Source of the DNA: Chromatiales bacterium
GTDB lineage: Bacteria > Pseudomonadota > Gammaproteobacteria > UBA6429 > Thiohalophilaceae
Length of the DNA: 64,000 nucleotides
Direction of reading: 5' to 3'
NCBI GenBank assembly: GCA_027032075.1
Contig: JALVOC010000188.1
Span: forward strand, 21,237 to 85,236
The position numbers and the translations under genes are program-made. Under the pieces are notes generated by a model. The model was not told where the DNA came from. It was given only the letters and a program-made list of their open reading frames with translations, and did no database searches. Below, piece by piece: positions 21,524 to 31,628 of the stretch. The first letter of the stretch is position 1. The number at the start of each line of letters is the position of its first letter.

Positions 21524-21799
21524 ATGAAGCGGAACAAAAACATAACCGATCCCGAATTACGCAGCCTGAAAGCGCTGGAAATGACCATGTGTGATGTTCT
21601 GGAAGGGTTGCAGGACGCCTCCTGCCAGCTCAGCTTTCAGCCGCGGATGGATGATCTGGAGGTGCTCTCGATCGAGGCTCCCCCGGAGTTACCACACCAG
21701 CCGGGTAAACAGGTCGCCAGTGTTCACTCCATCCCGATGCAACGCAGTTCCGATGTGTTGCAATTCCTGCTCATGCGGGAAACCCGCCTGGCAAGCTGA
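21524..21799 (+). CDS. Small hypothetical protein
   Basis: About 91 residues from the ATG at 21524 (a GTG three bases earlier is also possible), starting MKRNKNITDPELRSLKALEM. It is soluble with no signal or membrane segment, two cysteines and a proline-rich middle (IEAPPELPHQPGKQ). I do not recognise a family. It lies 120 bases after suhB in the same direction and is convergent with secF. Codon use looks ordinary for the window, so I think it is real. Confidence 0.55.
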   Translation: MKRNKNITDPELRSLKALEMTMCDVLEGLQDASCQLSFQPRMDDLEVLSIEAPPELPHQPGKQVASVHSIPMQRSSDVLQFLLMRETRLAS

Positions 21800-21930
21800 T
21801 CCTTGCCTGTCACGGACTCACTTCTCCCCGTCTGTCTCGACGATGTTGCAGAACCCGGACACGGCCGCTGCCCGTTTTCAGGATGTATAACCCGGGTAAC
21901 GGGTTCGGCATCGGGGCAGAAGAGGCGCGC

Positions 21931-22869
21931 TTAACTTATTTCCTGCTGATCCGCACCTTCTTTCTGCACCGGCATCAGGCTTTCGCGCGTGATTTTAAGT
22001 GCAAGCGCCGCCGTGCTGGCGACATAGATGGAGGAATAGGTACCCACCCCGATACCGATGATCAGAGCGAGGGAAAAGGAGTGAATGAGTTCCCCTCCCA
22101 TAAAGAACATCGCCAGCACCACCCACAAAGTGGTTATCGAGGTCATCATGGTGCGTGAGAGTGTCTGGTTAAGTGAGGTGTTGATGATACTGATGGGGGT
22201 GCCCTTGCGTATGCGACGGAAATTTTCCCGAATGCGATCGAACACCACAATGGTATCGTTCAGGGAATAACCGATAACCGCCAGCACCGCTGCCAACACA
22301 GTGAGGTCGAACTCCCACTGGAAGAAGGAGAAAAAGCCAAGCGTGATAATAACGTCATGGATCAGGGCTATAATCGAACCCACGGCAAAACGGTATTCAA
22401 ACCGCGCCATGACGTAAACAAGGATAAAGCCCATCGCGATGATCATTGCCAGGCCGCCGTCATCGCGAAGTTCATCCCCCACCTGTGGGCCGACAAACTC
22501 CTGGCGACGCATTTCGACCTTGCCGTCTGCCGCCTTCTGCAGGGCTGTGAGCACCTGATCGCCTAGTGACTCGCCGGCTTTCGCCTGCTGCGGTGCCAGG
22601 CGCACAAGTATGTCCTTGGAGGTACCAAAGTGCTGTACCACGGCATCACCAAAACCGGCCTGGTGCAATGTTTTACGCACGTTATTCAAATCCACCGGCA
22701 CCTCATAACCCACTTCGAGCAGTGTGCCACCGGTAAAATCCAGCCCGAAATTGAGCCCACGCACGACGAGCGATCCGATCGAGGCAAGAACCAGGATAAG
22801 GGAAAAGGCAATGGCAAACTTGCGTTTGCCCATAAAATCGAATTTCGGGGTTTGCTTGAATATCTGCAT
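21931..22869 (-). CDS. secF: Protein translocase subunit SecF
   Basis: A 312-residue membrane protein with six predicted transmembrane segments. The family motif LDFTGGTLLEVGYEVP lies in the first periplasmic region and LNDTIVVFDRIRENFRR and LWVVLAMFFMGGELIHSFSL in the C-terminal half. With SecD it uses the proton motive force to pull preproteins through SecYEG. It lies 21 bases after secD and ends the queA-tgt-yajC-secD-secF run. Confidence 0.97.
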   Translation of the reverse strand: MQIFKQTPKFDFMGKRKFAIAFSLILVLASIGSLVVRGLNFGLDFTGGTLLEVGYEVPVDLNNVRKTLHQAGFGDAVVQHFGTSKDILVRLAPQQAKAGESLGDQVLTALQKAADGKVEMRRQEFVGPQVGDELRDDGGLAMIIAMGFILVYVMARFEYRFAVGSIIALIHDVIITLGFFSFFQWEFDLTVLAAVLAVIGYSLNDTIVVFDRIRENFRRIRKGTPISIINTSLNQTLSRTMMTSITTLWVVLAMFFMGGELIHSFSLALIIGIGVGTYSSIYVASTAALALKITRESLMPVQKEGADQQEIS

Positions 22870-22890
22870 GGTTGAATTTCAGCTTTATGA

Positions 22891-24759
22891 TTAAATCGAA
22901 AGACTCTTGATTTTACGACCGCCAACAAACAAGTTAATCAGTGCGCGCGTCCCCATAATGGCGGTGAACATGGAGGTCACGATGCCGATGGAAAGCGTTA
23001 TCGCAAAACCCTTGATCGGTCCGGTACCGAAGATATAGAGCACGACCGCAGCAATCAGGGTCGTGATGTTGGCATCCGCAATGGTGGAAAGCGCCTTCTC
23101 ATAACCGGCATTGATACTCGACTGCGGTGTGTTACCGTTCCGCAGCTCCTCCCGGATACGCTCAAAGATCAGAACATTGGCATCCACCGCCATCCCCACC
23201 GTCAGGACGATACCGGCAATACCCGGCAGGGTCAGCGTGGCCTGCAGCATGGAAAGAATCGCCATAATCAGTATCAGATTGGCCACCAGTGCCACATTGG
23301 CTACCAAACCGAAACCACGATACCAGAGACCCATGAAGACGATCACCAGCAACATCCCCATGATCACCGAGCGGGTTCCCTGCTCAATATTGTCCTTGCC
23401 AAGGCTGGGACCGATGGTGCGCTCTTCCACGATACGAATTGGTGCGGCCAGGGCACCGGCACGCAGCAGCAGCGCCAGATCACGGGCTTCATTCACGCTG
23501 TCCAGACCGGTGATCTGAAAACGTTTGCTGAAGACACCCTGGATTGTGGCAATATTGATCACTTCCTCAACCTTGCGGGTAACGTTCACTTTCTTGCCGT
23601 TAATCACTTTGGTTTCGTTCTTGTGCTCGATAAACACCACCGCCATGGGTTTCTTCAGGTTCTTCTTGGTGGTGCTGGCCATGATACGGGCACCGGCACC
23701 GTCGAGATTAATAAACACGGCCGGACTGCCGCTCTGCTGATCAAAACCGGAAGTGGCGTTGGTAATGCGATCGCCGGTGATGATAACCCGCTTTTTGAGC
23801 AATACCGGGTTACCGTTACGCTCTTTGTAGAGACGCGATCCCGGCGGGACCTTGCCCGCAAGCGCTTCACTTACACTGCCTTCCACATCGACCAGACGAA
23901 ATTCCAGCGTGGCGGTGGCGCTGAGGATACGCTTGGCCTTTGCGCTGTCCTGAATGCCTGGCAGTTGCACCACGATACGATTATCACCCTGTTGCTGGAT
24001 AACGGGTTCCGCCACACCCAACTCGTTGACACGATTGCGCAGGGTTGTGATGTTTTGCTGCAAGGCGGCTTTCTTGATATCACGCAGCGCCACTTCACTC
24101 AGCGTGGCATGGATCAGGTAGGCATCGCCTTCCTCTTCCTCACGAAGCTGCAAATCCCGGTACTCGCTGTGAATGGCGCTACTGGCCTTGTCACGCAACT
24201 CTGCCTTGCGGAATTTGAGAACAATCGAGTCACCCTGCTGGCGGATAGTGAGGTAGCGGATCTTTTTGCTCCGCAATAATCCCCGCAAATCATTGATGTA
24301 ACGTTCATAGGCCTGGCGTATAACCGTTTCCGTATCCACCTCCATGAGGAAATGCAAACCGCCGCGCAAATCAAGACCAAGATACATGGGCAGGGCATTG
24401 ATACTTTCCAGCCAGGCGGGGGCCGCGGGGGCGAGATTGAGCGCAATGGTGTAATCATTCCCCAACAAATTGTGGATCAGATCACTGGCTTTGAGCTGAT
24501 CCTCAACGTTTTCGAAACGCACCAGCAGACCGGTATCGTCCAGCACGATACTGCGTAGCGGGATGTTCTTGCTTTCCAGCAAGCTGCGTATTTGTGCCAG
24601 GGTGCTGCTATCGACGGTGGTGGTGCGGGTAGCGGAAATCTGTAAGGCCGGGTCCGAACCATACAGATTGGGTAAGGCGTAAATGGTGCCGATAACCAGC
24701 GCCAGCAAAATTACCAGGTTCTTCCAAAGAGGATAGCGGTTAAGCATAACGAAATTCAC
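22891..24759 (-). CDS. secD: Protein translocase subunit SecD
   Basis: A 622-residue protein with an N-terminal transmembrane helix (LWKNLVILLALVIGTIYALP), a large periplasmic domain (GLDLRGGLHFLMEVDT at about 110-125) and five C-terminal transmembrane segments with AVDANVLIFERIREELRNG. It is the partner of SecF, adjoining it. yajC lies upstream with about 105 bases between. Confidence 0.97.
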   Translation of the reverse strand: MNFVMLNRYPLWKNLVILLALVIGTIYALPNLYGSDPALQISATRTTTVDSSTLAQIRSLLESKNIPLRSIVLDDTGLLVRFENVEDQLKASDLIHNLLGNDYTIALNLAPAAPAWLESINALPMYLGLDLRGGLHFLMEVDTETVIRQAYERYINDLRGLLRSKKIRYLTIRQQGDSIVLKFRKAELRDKASSAIHSEYRDLQLREEEEGDAYLIHATLSEVALRDIKKAALQQNITTLRNRVNELGVAEPVIQQQGDNRIVVQLPGIQDSAKAKRILSATATLEFRLVDVEGSVSEALAGKVPPGSRLYKERNGNPVLLKKRVIITGDRITNATSGFDQQSGSPAVFINLDGAGARIMASTTKKNLKKPMAVVFIEHKNETKVINGKKVNVTRKVEEVINIATIQGVFSKRFQITGLDSVNEARDLALLLRAGALAAPIRIVEERTIGPSLGKDNIEQGTRSVIMGMLLVIVFMGLWYRGFGLVANVALVANLILIMAILSMLQATLTLPGIAGIVLTVGMAVDANVLIFERIREELRNGNTPQSSINAGYEKALSTIADANITTLIAAVVLYIFGTGPIKGFAITLSIGIVTSMFTAIMGTRALINLFVGGRKIKSLSI

Positions 24760-24864
24760 TCATTTGATTCTGCATCAAGATGGTTGTTTGACCGAATCGT
24801 ATTCGTATTATTGTGCAAATGATGTGGCGGGACGCTCAAATCCGCCCCGCCGGTTTTATCGGGT

Positions 24865-25209
24865 CTATTTCTCTTTTTCCGTGGCCTTGAGGCTGCCTTT
24901 GGGCAAGACACTGGCCACTGCCTGTTTTTGCAAGCGCACAACGACATTGTCAGCCAGTTCCACGCTGATGTAGGTGTCGCCAACGTTGGTCACTTTGCCC
25001 AGCAAACCGCCATTGGTCACCACTTCATCCCCCTTGGAGAGTGCGGCAATCAGGTTACGGTGTTCCTTGGCACGCTTTTGTTGCGGGCGGATGAGAATAA
25101 AATAGAAAATCAGGATGAAACCGCCAAAGAAGATCAAGGAAGAAAGAGGATCGCCCCCCTGTCCGGCCGGCGCCGCTTCGGCAAATGCATCAGAAATAAA
25201 AAAACTCAT
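24865..25209 (-). CDS. yajC: Preprotein translocase accessory subunit YajC
   Basis: A 114-residue protein with one transmembrane helix (LSSLIFFGGFILIFYFIL) and the conserved RPQQKRAKEHRNLIAALSKG segment followed by DEVVTNGGLLGKVTNVGD. It associates with SecDF. It is upstream of secD and downstream of tgt in the standard order. Confidence 0.96.
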   Translation of the reverse strand: MSFFISDAFAEAAPAGQGGDPLSSLIFFGGFILIFYFILIRPQQKRAKEHRNLIAALSKGDEVVTNGGLLGKVTNVGDTYISVELADNVVVRLQKQAVASVLPKGSLKATEKEK

Positions 25210-25272
25210 AGGACCTTATTCCTGTTTTGATTGTAATGAAAATTGGATTCTGGCATGTTTAAAACGGACGTA

Positions 25273-26406
<1,134 letters not shown>

Positions 26407-27465
26407 CTAACGGTTGTGTAGTGAGGCCGCCCGCTTATCGATAAACATCGCGTCACCATAACTGAAAAAGCGGTAGCATTCCTTTACCGCGTGCCGGTAA
26501 GCATGCATGATTTTCTCATGACCGGCAAAGGCACTGACCAGCATCAGCAAGGTCGATTCGGGCAGATGAAAATTGGTGAGTAAGGCATCGACAGCTTTGA
26601 AGGTGTAACCCGGCGTGATAAAAATATCGGTTTCACCGCTATAGGCCTGCAAACGGCCGTTGCGCGCAGCCGTTTCAAGGCAGCGCACGCTGGTGGTGCC
26701 AACAGCGATCACCCGCCCTCCCCGCTGCCGGGTAGTGTTTACCGCCTCCACCACCTCTTCACCCAGATGCATCCATTCGGAATGCATCTTATGCGCCCGA
26801 ATGTCATCCACCCGCACTGGCTGAAAGGTGCCGGCACCGACATGCAGGGTGACATAGGCAAAGCGGACACCCGCCAGCGCCAGGTCTTCCAGCATGGTTT
26901 CGTCAAAATGCAAACCGGCAGTAGGCGCGGCAACCGCACCTTGATGGCGTGCATAAACTGTCTGGTAACGCGACTGATCGATATCCGTATCCTGCCGCTG
27001 AATGTAGGGTGGCAAGGGCATGTGTCCCAACCTTTCCAGTATCTCGGTTACCGCAGTATGCGGTGCCTGCCGATCGGTAAAGGAGAGCAAAAACAAATCG
27101 TCCTGCCGCTCAATGACAACGGCCTCGGCCTCTTCCCCGAACAGCAGGCGTCCTCCTGCTTTGGGGGATTTGCTTGCCCGCACATGCGCCAGCACCCGCT
27201 GCGTGTCAAGCACCCGCTCCACCAGCACTTCGATCCTGCCACCGCTTTCCTTTTCACCAAACAGACGAGCCGGAATAACCCGGGTATTGTTCAACACCAG
27301 CAGATCCCCGGGATCGATGAGTGCAGGAAAATCCGCAAATTGACGATCGGTGATGGCGCCGCTTACGGCATCAAGCTGCAACAGACGGCTGGCCCGCCGT
27401 TCTCTCGCGGGGTATTGGGCAATCAGTTCCGGTGGAAGTTTGAAATCGAAATCACTGCGACGCAT
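26407..27465 (-). CDS. queA: S-adenosylmethionine:tRNA ribosyltransferase-isomerase QueA
   Basis: 352 residues from the ATG at 27465 ([20 protein letters not shown]), the conserved N-terminus. The frame continues open upstream to 27594, but the extra 43 Cys-rich residues are not family-like. QueA transfers and rearranges the ribose of SAM onto preQ1-tRNA to give epoxyqueuosine. Motifs seen are [33 protein letters not shown] and [15 protein letters not shown]. It is first in the queA-tgt-yajC-secDF run. Confidence 0.96.
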   Translation of the reverse strand: MRRSDFDFKLPPELIAQYPARERRASRLLQLDAVSGAITDRQFADFPALIDPGDLLVLNNTRVIPARLFGEKESGGRIEVLVERVLDTQRVLAHVRASKSPKAGGRLLFGEEAEAVVIERQDDLFLLSFTDRQAPHTAVTEILERLGHMPLPPYIQRQDTDIDQSRYQTVYARHQGAVAAPTAGLHFDETMLEDLALAGVRFAYVTLHVGAGTFQPVRVDDIRAHKMHSEWMHLGEEVVEAVNTTRQRGGRVIAVGTTSVRCLETAARNGRLQAYSGETDIFITPGYTFKAVDALLTNFHLPESTLLMLVSAFAGHEKIMHAYRHAVKECYRFFSYGDAMFIDKRAASLHNR

Positions 27466-27623
27466 GGCGGCGAGGATAGCAGCTTGGCAGATATTTCTCA
27501 TCATTGAACAGCAGGATGTGCTGCATCGGTGTGGGCACATGCCGGCCACTGCAAATTGAATAGCGAACAGGCTGCAGCATCGCTCCACGATCATATTTTA
27601 TATATTGATATAGCAGCCGGATC

Positions 27624-27974
27624 TTGCCAGCGGTTCATGCTCCCCCTGCCGACACTTCCACACTATACGTATCCCATGGAAAAACTGATTTTCGTGTTTT
27701 ACAAGGTTTTGTATGTTTCATCATATGTAAAGCGGAAAAAACAGCCGTTTATATTCCGCTGGATGAAAGCACCATGGGAATCATGCCATTTGACCAACCC
27801 CCGTTCCTTGCCGCTGAGGTTTTCTGTGCTACTTGCGAACAAGGCAAATATGCAGACCGGATGGAGAAAATCATTCAGGCATGTAATAAAAAGGAAATGG
27901 TGAATTGCAACCGCAAACAGCACAACGAAAGAATGATTTCTGGCATTCCTCAAATACAGCTGTTCCAAATTTGA
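27624..27974 (+). CDS. Doubtful small Cys-containing ORF
   Basis: The frame runs 116 codons from a TTG with no good ribosome site. The part from about 27700 on looks protein-like: CFIICKAEKTAVYIPLDES, GIMPFDQPPFLAAEVFCATC and EQGKYADRMEKIIQACNKKE, with CxxxC and CxxC pairs that could bind zinc or a cluster. The only in-frame ATG codons (near 27770) lie downstream of the first Cys pair. It may be a real small gene with an unusual start, or a 5'-truncated remnant. I do not recognise the family. It ends 11 bases before the next frame begins. Confidence 0.3.
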   Translation: MPAVHAPPADTSTLYVSHGKTDFRVLQGFVCFIICKAEKTAVYIPLDESTMGIMPFDQPPFLAAEVFCATCEQGKYADRMEKIIQACNKKEMVNCNRKQHNERMISGIPQIQLFQI

Positions 27975-27984
27975 AGGTGACAAC

Positions 27985-28245
27985 ATGATGCAAACCGCAA
28001 AATGGCAGAAGGCATCGCGTCCCAGTGTGCGGGAATAGTGCAGACGCTACAGGCGTTTGCGTGAAGCCGGTGGACATTGGAAATGCCGACCAAACAGTTA
28101 TGTGGAACAGCAAGGTTTCCATCCATACATCCAAGGCGCGGCAACTATTCCACGGCGTGGTATTGTCTGGAATCGGGCGCACTCAATGCCACGAGAGAGA
28201 ATGTCATCGGGGTGGAAGGGGAAAAGGAATTCAGGATATCCGTAA
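27985..28245 (+). pseudogene. Possible small gene interrupted by an amber codon
   Basis: A good ribosome site (AAGGTG) precedes ATG ATG at 27985. The frame reads MMQTAKWQKASRPSVRE, meets TAG at 28036-28038, and then continues in the same frame with CRRYRRLREAGGHWKCRPN and SYVEQQGFHPYIQGAATIP to a stop at about 28245. The continuation is basic and protein-like. Either this is a decayed gene with a nonsense mutation, or only the 17-codon ORF is translated, or neither. I do not recognise a family. Confidence 0.25.
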
Positions 28246-28471
28246 CATATTGTTTTTTTACATTTATTTACTCCCTTTCACCCCCTTTGCAAAGCGTGGG
28301 GACGAGTAAAATACAACCATTTCGCCAGCAACCGGCCCGGTCTCCCCCTCGCCTGCTCCACCTCGACAGACATTCCAATCCGCTCGCATCAAAACACCCA
28401 TTTCCCTTACAAGAAAAAAGGGCTTTCCATCGGCAAGCAGGCGGTGGTTTTGCCTGAGCAAGGAATGTCCT

Positions 28472-28500
28472 TTTACAAGCGGGGTTGAGCTACCTATAAT
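28472..28500 (+). promoter_or_regulatory. Strong sigma-70 promoter of tRNA-Leu
   Basis: TTTACA (28472-28477), a 17-base spacer and a perfect TATAAT (28495-28500). The GC-rich stretch just after the -10 (ACGCGCCGG) resembles the discriminator of stringently controlled stable-RNA promoters. The tRNA starts 37 bases past the -10. Confidence 0.85.
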
Positions 28501-28536
28501 ACGCGCCGGACCGGAGTTTCCGGCCCGATTTGAAAT

Positions 28537-28621
28537 GGCCGAGTGGTGGAATTGGTAGACACGCAGCACTCAAAATGCTGTGGGGCAACCCGTGTCGGTT
28601 CGAGTCCGACCTCGGCTACCA
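28537..28621 (+). tRNA. tRNA-Leu, anticodon CAA
   Basis: An 85-nt class II tRNA. The acceptor GGCCGAG pairs with CTCGGCT (first pair G-U, as in E. coli tRNA-Leu), and the encoded ACCA end is at 28618-28621. The D arm is GTGGAATTGGTAGAC. The anticodon stem CAGCA/TGCTG has loop CTCAAAA, giving anticodon CAA (reads UUG). The variable arm and the T arm GTCGGTTCGAGTCCGAC are intact. Confidence 0.97.
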
Positions 28622-28696
28622 ATTCTCTTCAACCAGACTTCTCCATAACCATAGCTTCACATCATCGTCAAGGGACACAGTTCACGCTATAGCGGT

Positions 28697-28702
28697 TATA
28701 AT
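28697..28702 (+). promoter_or_regulatory. Candidate -10 box upstream of ppc
   Basis: A perfect TATAAT lies 33 bases before the ppc start. The best -35-like hexamer (GGGACA, 28672-28677) is poor and 19 bases away, so this is a weak call. Read-through from the tRNA promoter could also supply ppc, since I see no terminator after the tRNA. Confidence 0.4.
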
Positions 28703-28734
28703 GGGCGGTTCCGTAATAACGAAGACAGCATCAC

Positions 28735-31575
28735 ATGACAGCAGAAGTGCAACCAATTCAACCGACCAAACCATCACGCCTCCGTCTGAATGATGACAAG
28801 CGGCTACGCTCACGGGTAAAGCTGTTCGGGAACATCCTGGGCCAGATTCTGCACGATCACGCCGGGGAACGGGTGTTCAATGCTGTTGAAACCTTGCGCA
28901 AAGGACACATCAGCCTGCGCAAATCGGAAGACGTGCGCAAACGCAACCGCCTCTCCGCTCTGATTGAGTCGCTGGATCCTCAAACCCTGGCGCACGTGGT
29001 GCGGGCTTTCAGTATCTATTTCAGTCTGGTGAATATCGCTGAAGAAGCCTATCAGCACAAACAGCGCCGCCGTGAGGTCAGCCGCAACGGCCCGCTGTGG
29101 GTTGGCTCATTTGACGCCACTCTGCGCGAATTCCACCAAGAGGGTATCGCCGCGGAGCAATTGCAATACTTGCTGGATCACCTGGCCTATATCCCGGTTT
29201 TTACCGCCCATCCCACCGAAGCCAAACGCCGCACCATTCTGGAAACATTACGGCGCATTTTTGTCATCAGTGAGGAGTTGGAAACCAGCCGTCTCTCCCG
29301 CATCCAGAAAGACGACATTATCAACAGACTGAAACGTCATATCCGTATCCTCTATGAAACCAACGAGGTCAGGGTTCACAAACCGGAAGTGCTGGATGAA
29401 GTCAAAAACGGCCTCTACTATTTCCGTGAATGCCTGTTCCAGTCCGTGCCGGAAACTTACCGCTATCTGGAAAATGCCATCGCACGGACATATGGTAATG
29501 ATGAAAAAGCGCCGGAAATCAAAGTGCCCAGCTTCATCCGATTCGGTTCATGGATCGGAGGCGATCGTGACGGCAACCCTTTCGTCAAACCGGAAACCAC
29601 CATCGTTGCGGTCCATTTACAATCACGGGAAATCCTGCGTGAATACTATGGTCGTATCAAGGCCCTGATCAAAATCCTGACCATGTCGACAGAGTTCTGT
29701 CAGCCCAGTGAGGCCTTTCTGCAAAGTCTGTCCCGTGATGAAACAGAAATGCCCGAGGTCTTTGCCGCCAATCCGGAGCGTTTCCTGCAGGAACCCTATC
29801 GCCGCAAGCTGGTGCTTATTCTTCGCCGCATTGAAAATAACATTGCCCGCCTGGATCACTATATAGAGGAGACGCCCCTGCCGGAAAAGAAATATTGCTA
29901 CACCAATGAGGAAGAATTATTGGCGGATCTCTATCTGATCCGTGATTCACTCATCAGTCATGGTGATGGCATTATCGCCCAGGGTGAACTGCAGGACATG
30001 ATCCGGCTGGCAGAAACCTTTGGTTTTTTCCTTGCCCATCTCGACATTCGCCAGGAATCCACTATCCATACCAATACGGTTGCAGAAGTTATCAAGCAAC
30101 TTGATGGCAGCGACTATACCCAGCTGGATGAAGCGCAACGCCTCAAGGTATTGGCCGAGTGGTTGGCGAAGGCACCGCCCAGTCTGAACAGCGATGAACT
30201 CAGCGACATGAGCCGTGAAACCCTGCAGGTCTTCAGGGTGATGAGCCAACTGCGCGAATCGATCAGTCCCAAGGTTTTTGGCAACTATGTCATTTCCATG
30301 ACACATGCCGCCAGCCACGTGATGGAAGTGATGTTTCTGGCCTGGCTGGCGGGACTGGCGGGGAAGCATAACGGCACCTGGTTCAGTCACATCCGTATTT
30401 CACCCTTGTTCGAAACCATCGAGGATCTGGCGCACATCGAGCCGGTAATGAACCACCTGCTGGACAACGAAACCTATGCTGCGTTGCTCAAGGCATCAGG
30501 AAATACCCAGGAAGTGATGCTGGGTTACTCCGATTCCTGCAAGGACGGCGGTATTCTTGCTTCCGCCTGGAATCTGTATCAGGCGCAGCAACAGATCACT
30601 GCCTTGACCAAATCGCGTGGAGTGCATCTGCGCATGTTCCATGGACGCGGTGGCACTATCGGCCGCGGTGGCGGCCCGACCCACGAGGCCATTTTGTCCC
30701 AGCCTACCGGCACGGTGCATGGTGAAATCAAATTTACCGAACAGGGTGAAGTGCTGTCCTATAAGTACAGCAACACAGAAACGGCTGCGTATGAACTCAG
30801 TATGGGGATCACCGGCCTGATGAAAGCCAGTTGTAACCTCATCACTGAACCGAAACCGGATAATCCGGTTTTCCTGAATATCATGAAGGAGCTGGCTGCC
30901 ACCGGGGAACACCATTACCGCCAGCTCACCGATGAAACCCCCGGATTTCTGGATTATTTCTACGAGGCGACGCCGGTCAGTGAAATCGCCCTGATGAATA
31001 TCGGCTCCCGCCCCTCACATCGAAAAAAGAGCGACCGTTCAAAAAGTTCGGTACGCGCCATCGGCTGGGTGTTCGGCTGGGCACAGTCACGCCACACCAT
31101 GCCTGCCTGGTATGGTATCGGCACCGCGCTGGAAAACTGGTTGCAGCAACACCCCCAGCAATTGCCCACCCTGCAGGAAATGTATCAGGACTGGCCCTTC
31201 TTCCGCGCCTTGCTGAGCAACTCACAAATGGCCCTCTTCAAGGCTGACATGCGCATTGCCAAAGCCTATACCTCTCTCTGTCTGGATCAGGAGAGTGCCC
31301 GCCTGGTCTACGACACCATCAAGGATGAATACCAGCGCACCGTCAGCAATGTTCTGCAGGTTACCCAATTCAGTGAGCTGATGGCGGATACCCCACAACT
31401 GGCCCTCTCACTGAAACGCCGCAATCCCTACCTGGATCCCCTCAACCAGATCCAGATCACCCTGCTGCACCGTTTCCGGGACGAGTCCCTGGATGAAGAG
31501 ATCCGCAACCAATGGCTTAATCCCTTGTTGCGAAGCATCAATGCGATTGCAGCGGGAATGCGCAATACGGGCTGA
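28735..31575 (+). CDS. ppc: Phosphoenolpyruvate carboxylase
   Basis: 946 residues, slightly longer than the E. coli enzyme. It carboxylates PEP with bicarbonate to oxaloacetate, an anaplerotic reaction. The catalytic His motif is VFTAHPTEAKRRTILETLRR, the PEP/bicarbonate loop is MLGYSDSCKDGGILASAW and the glycine-rich loop is RMFHGRGGTIGRGGGPTHEA. The C-terminus ends in the invariant RNTG. In an autotroph this enzyme would supply C4 intermediates for biosynthesis. Confidence 0.97.
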   Translation: MTAEVQPIQPTKPSRLRLNDDKRLRSRVKLFGNILGQILHDHAGERVFNAVETLRKGHISLRKSEDVRKRNRLSALIESLDPQTLAHVVRAFSIYFSLVNIAEEAYQHKQRRREVSRNGPLWVGSFDATLREFHQEGIAAEQLQYLLDHLAYIPVFTAHPTEAKRRTILETLRRIFVISEELETSRLSRIQKDDIINRLKRHIRILYETNEVRVHKPEVLDEVKNGLYYFRECLFQSVPETYRYLENAIARTYGNDEKAPEIKVPSFIRFGSWIGGDRDGNPFVKPETTIVAVHLQSREILREYYGRIKALIKILTMSTEFCQPSEAFLQSLSRDETEMPEVFAANPERFLQEPYRRKLVLILRRIENNIARLDHYIEETPLPEKKYCYTNEEELLADLYLIRDSLISHGDGIIAQGELQDMIRLAETFGFFLAHLDIRQESTIHTNTVAEVIKQLDGSDYTQLDEAQRLKVLAEWLAKAPPSLNSDELSDMSRETLQVFRVMSQLRESISPKVFGNYVISMTHAASHVMEVMFLAWLAGLAGKHNGTWFSHIRISPLFETIEDLAHIEPVMNHLLDNETYAALLKASGNTQEVMLGYSDSCKDGGILASAWNLYQAQQQITALTKSRGVHLRMFHGRGGTIGRGGGPTHEAILSQPTGTVHGEIKFTEQGEVLSYKYSNTETAAYELSMGITGLMKASCNLITEPKPDNPVFLNIMKELAATGEHHYRQLTDETPGFLDYFYEATPVSEIALMNIGSRPSHRKKSDRSKSSVRAIGWVFGWAQSRHTMPAWYGIGTALENWLQQHPQQLPTLQEMYQDWPFFRALLSNSQMALFKADMRIAKAYTSLCLDQESARLVYDTIKDEYQRTVSNVLQVTQFSELMADTPQLALSLKRRNPYLDPLNQIQITLLHRFRDESLDEEIRNQWLNPLLRSINAIAAGMRNTG

Positions 31576-31592
31576 CTGTGTGTTCTGAATGC

Positions 31593-31613
31593 TGAATAGC
31601 TTTGCGAAAAAGG
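31593..31613. repeat. Solo end resembling the palindromic repeat terminus
   Basis: These 21 bases match the left end of the 59.7-kb repeat (59618-59638) at 19 positions, sharing the string GCGAAAAAGG. No partner inverted end is visible nearby. It lies between the convergent ppc and histidine kinase genes, probably as a remnant, though chance cannot be excluded. Confidence 0.35.
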
Positions 31614-31628
31614 GAACCCGGAGGAACA

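Larger units (their letters stand above)
27466..28471. other. Gene-poor, AT-richer kilobase upstream of tRNA-Leu
   Basis: No confident gene. Base composition is visibly more AT-rich than the flanking genes, especially 27600-27980. It holds two weak coding candidates, listed separately: a Cys-containing frame at 27624-27974 and a frame with a good ribosome site but an internal stop at 27985-28245. The queA promoter must lie at its left end. It could be a relic of transferred DNA or house a non-coding RNA. Confidence 0.45.

Noticed and set aside
21889..21905. AACCCG/CGGGTT hairpin between the small hypothetical gene and secF
   Set aside because: Short stem and no T-tract, so not supportable as a terminator.
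27466..27594. N-terminal extension of queA to the codon at 27594
   Set aside because: The 43 extra residues are Cys-rich and precede the conserved QueA start [11 protein letters not shown].
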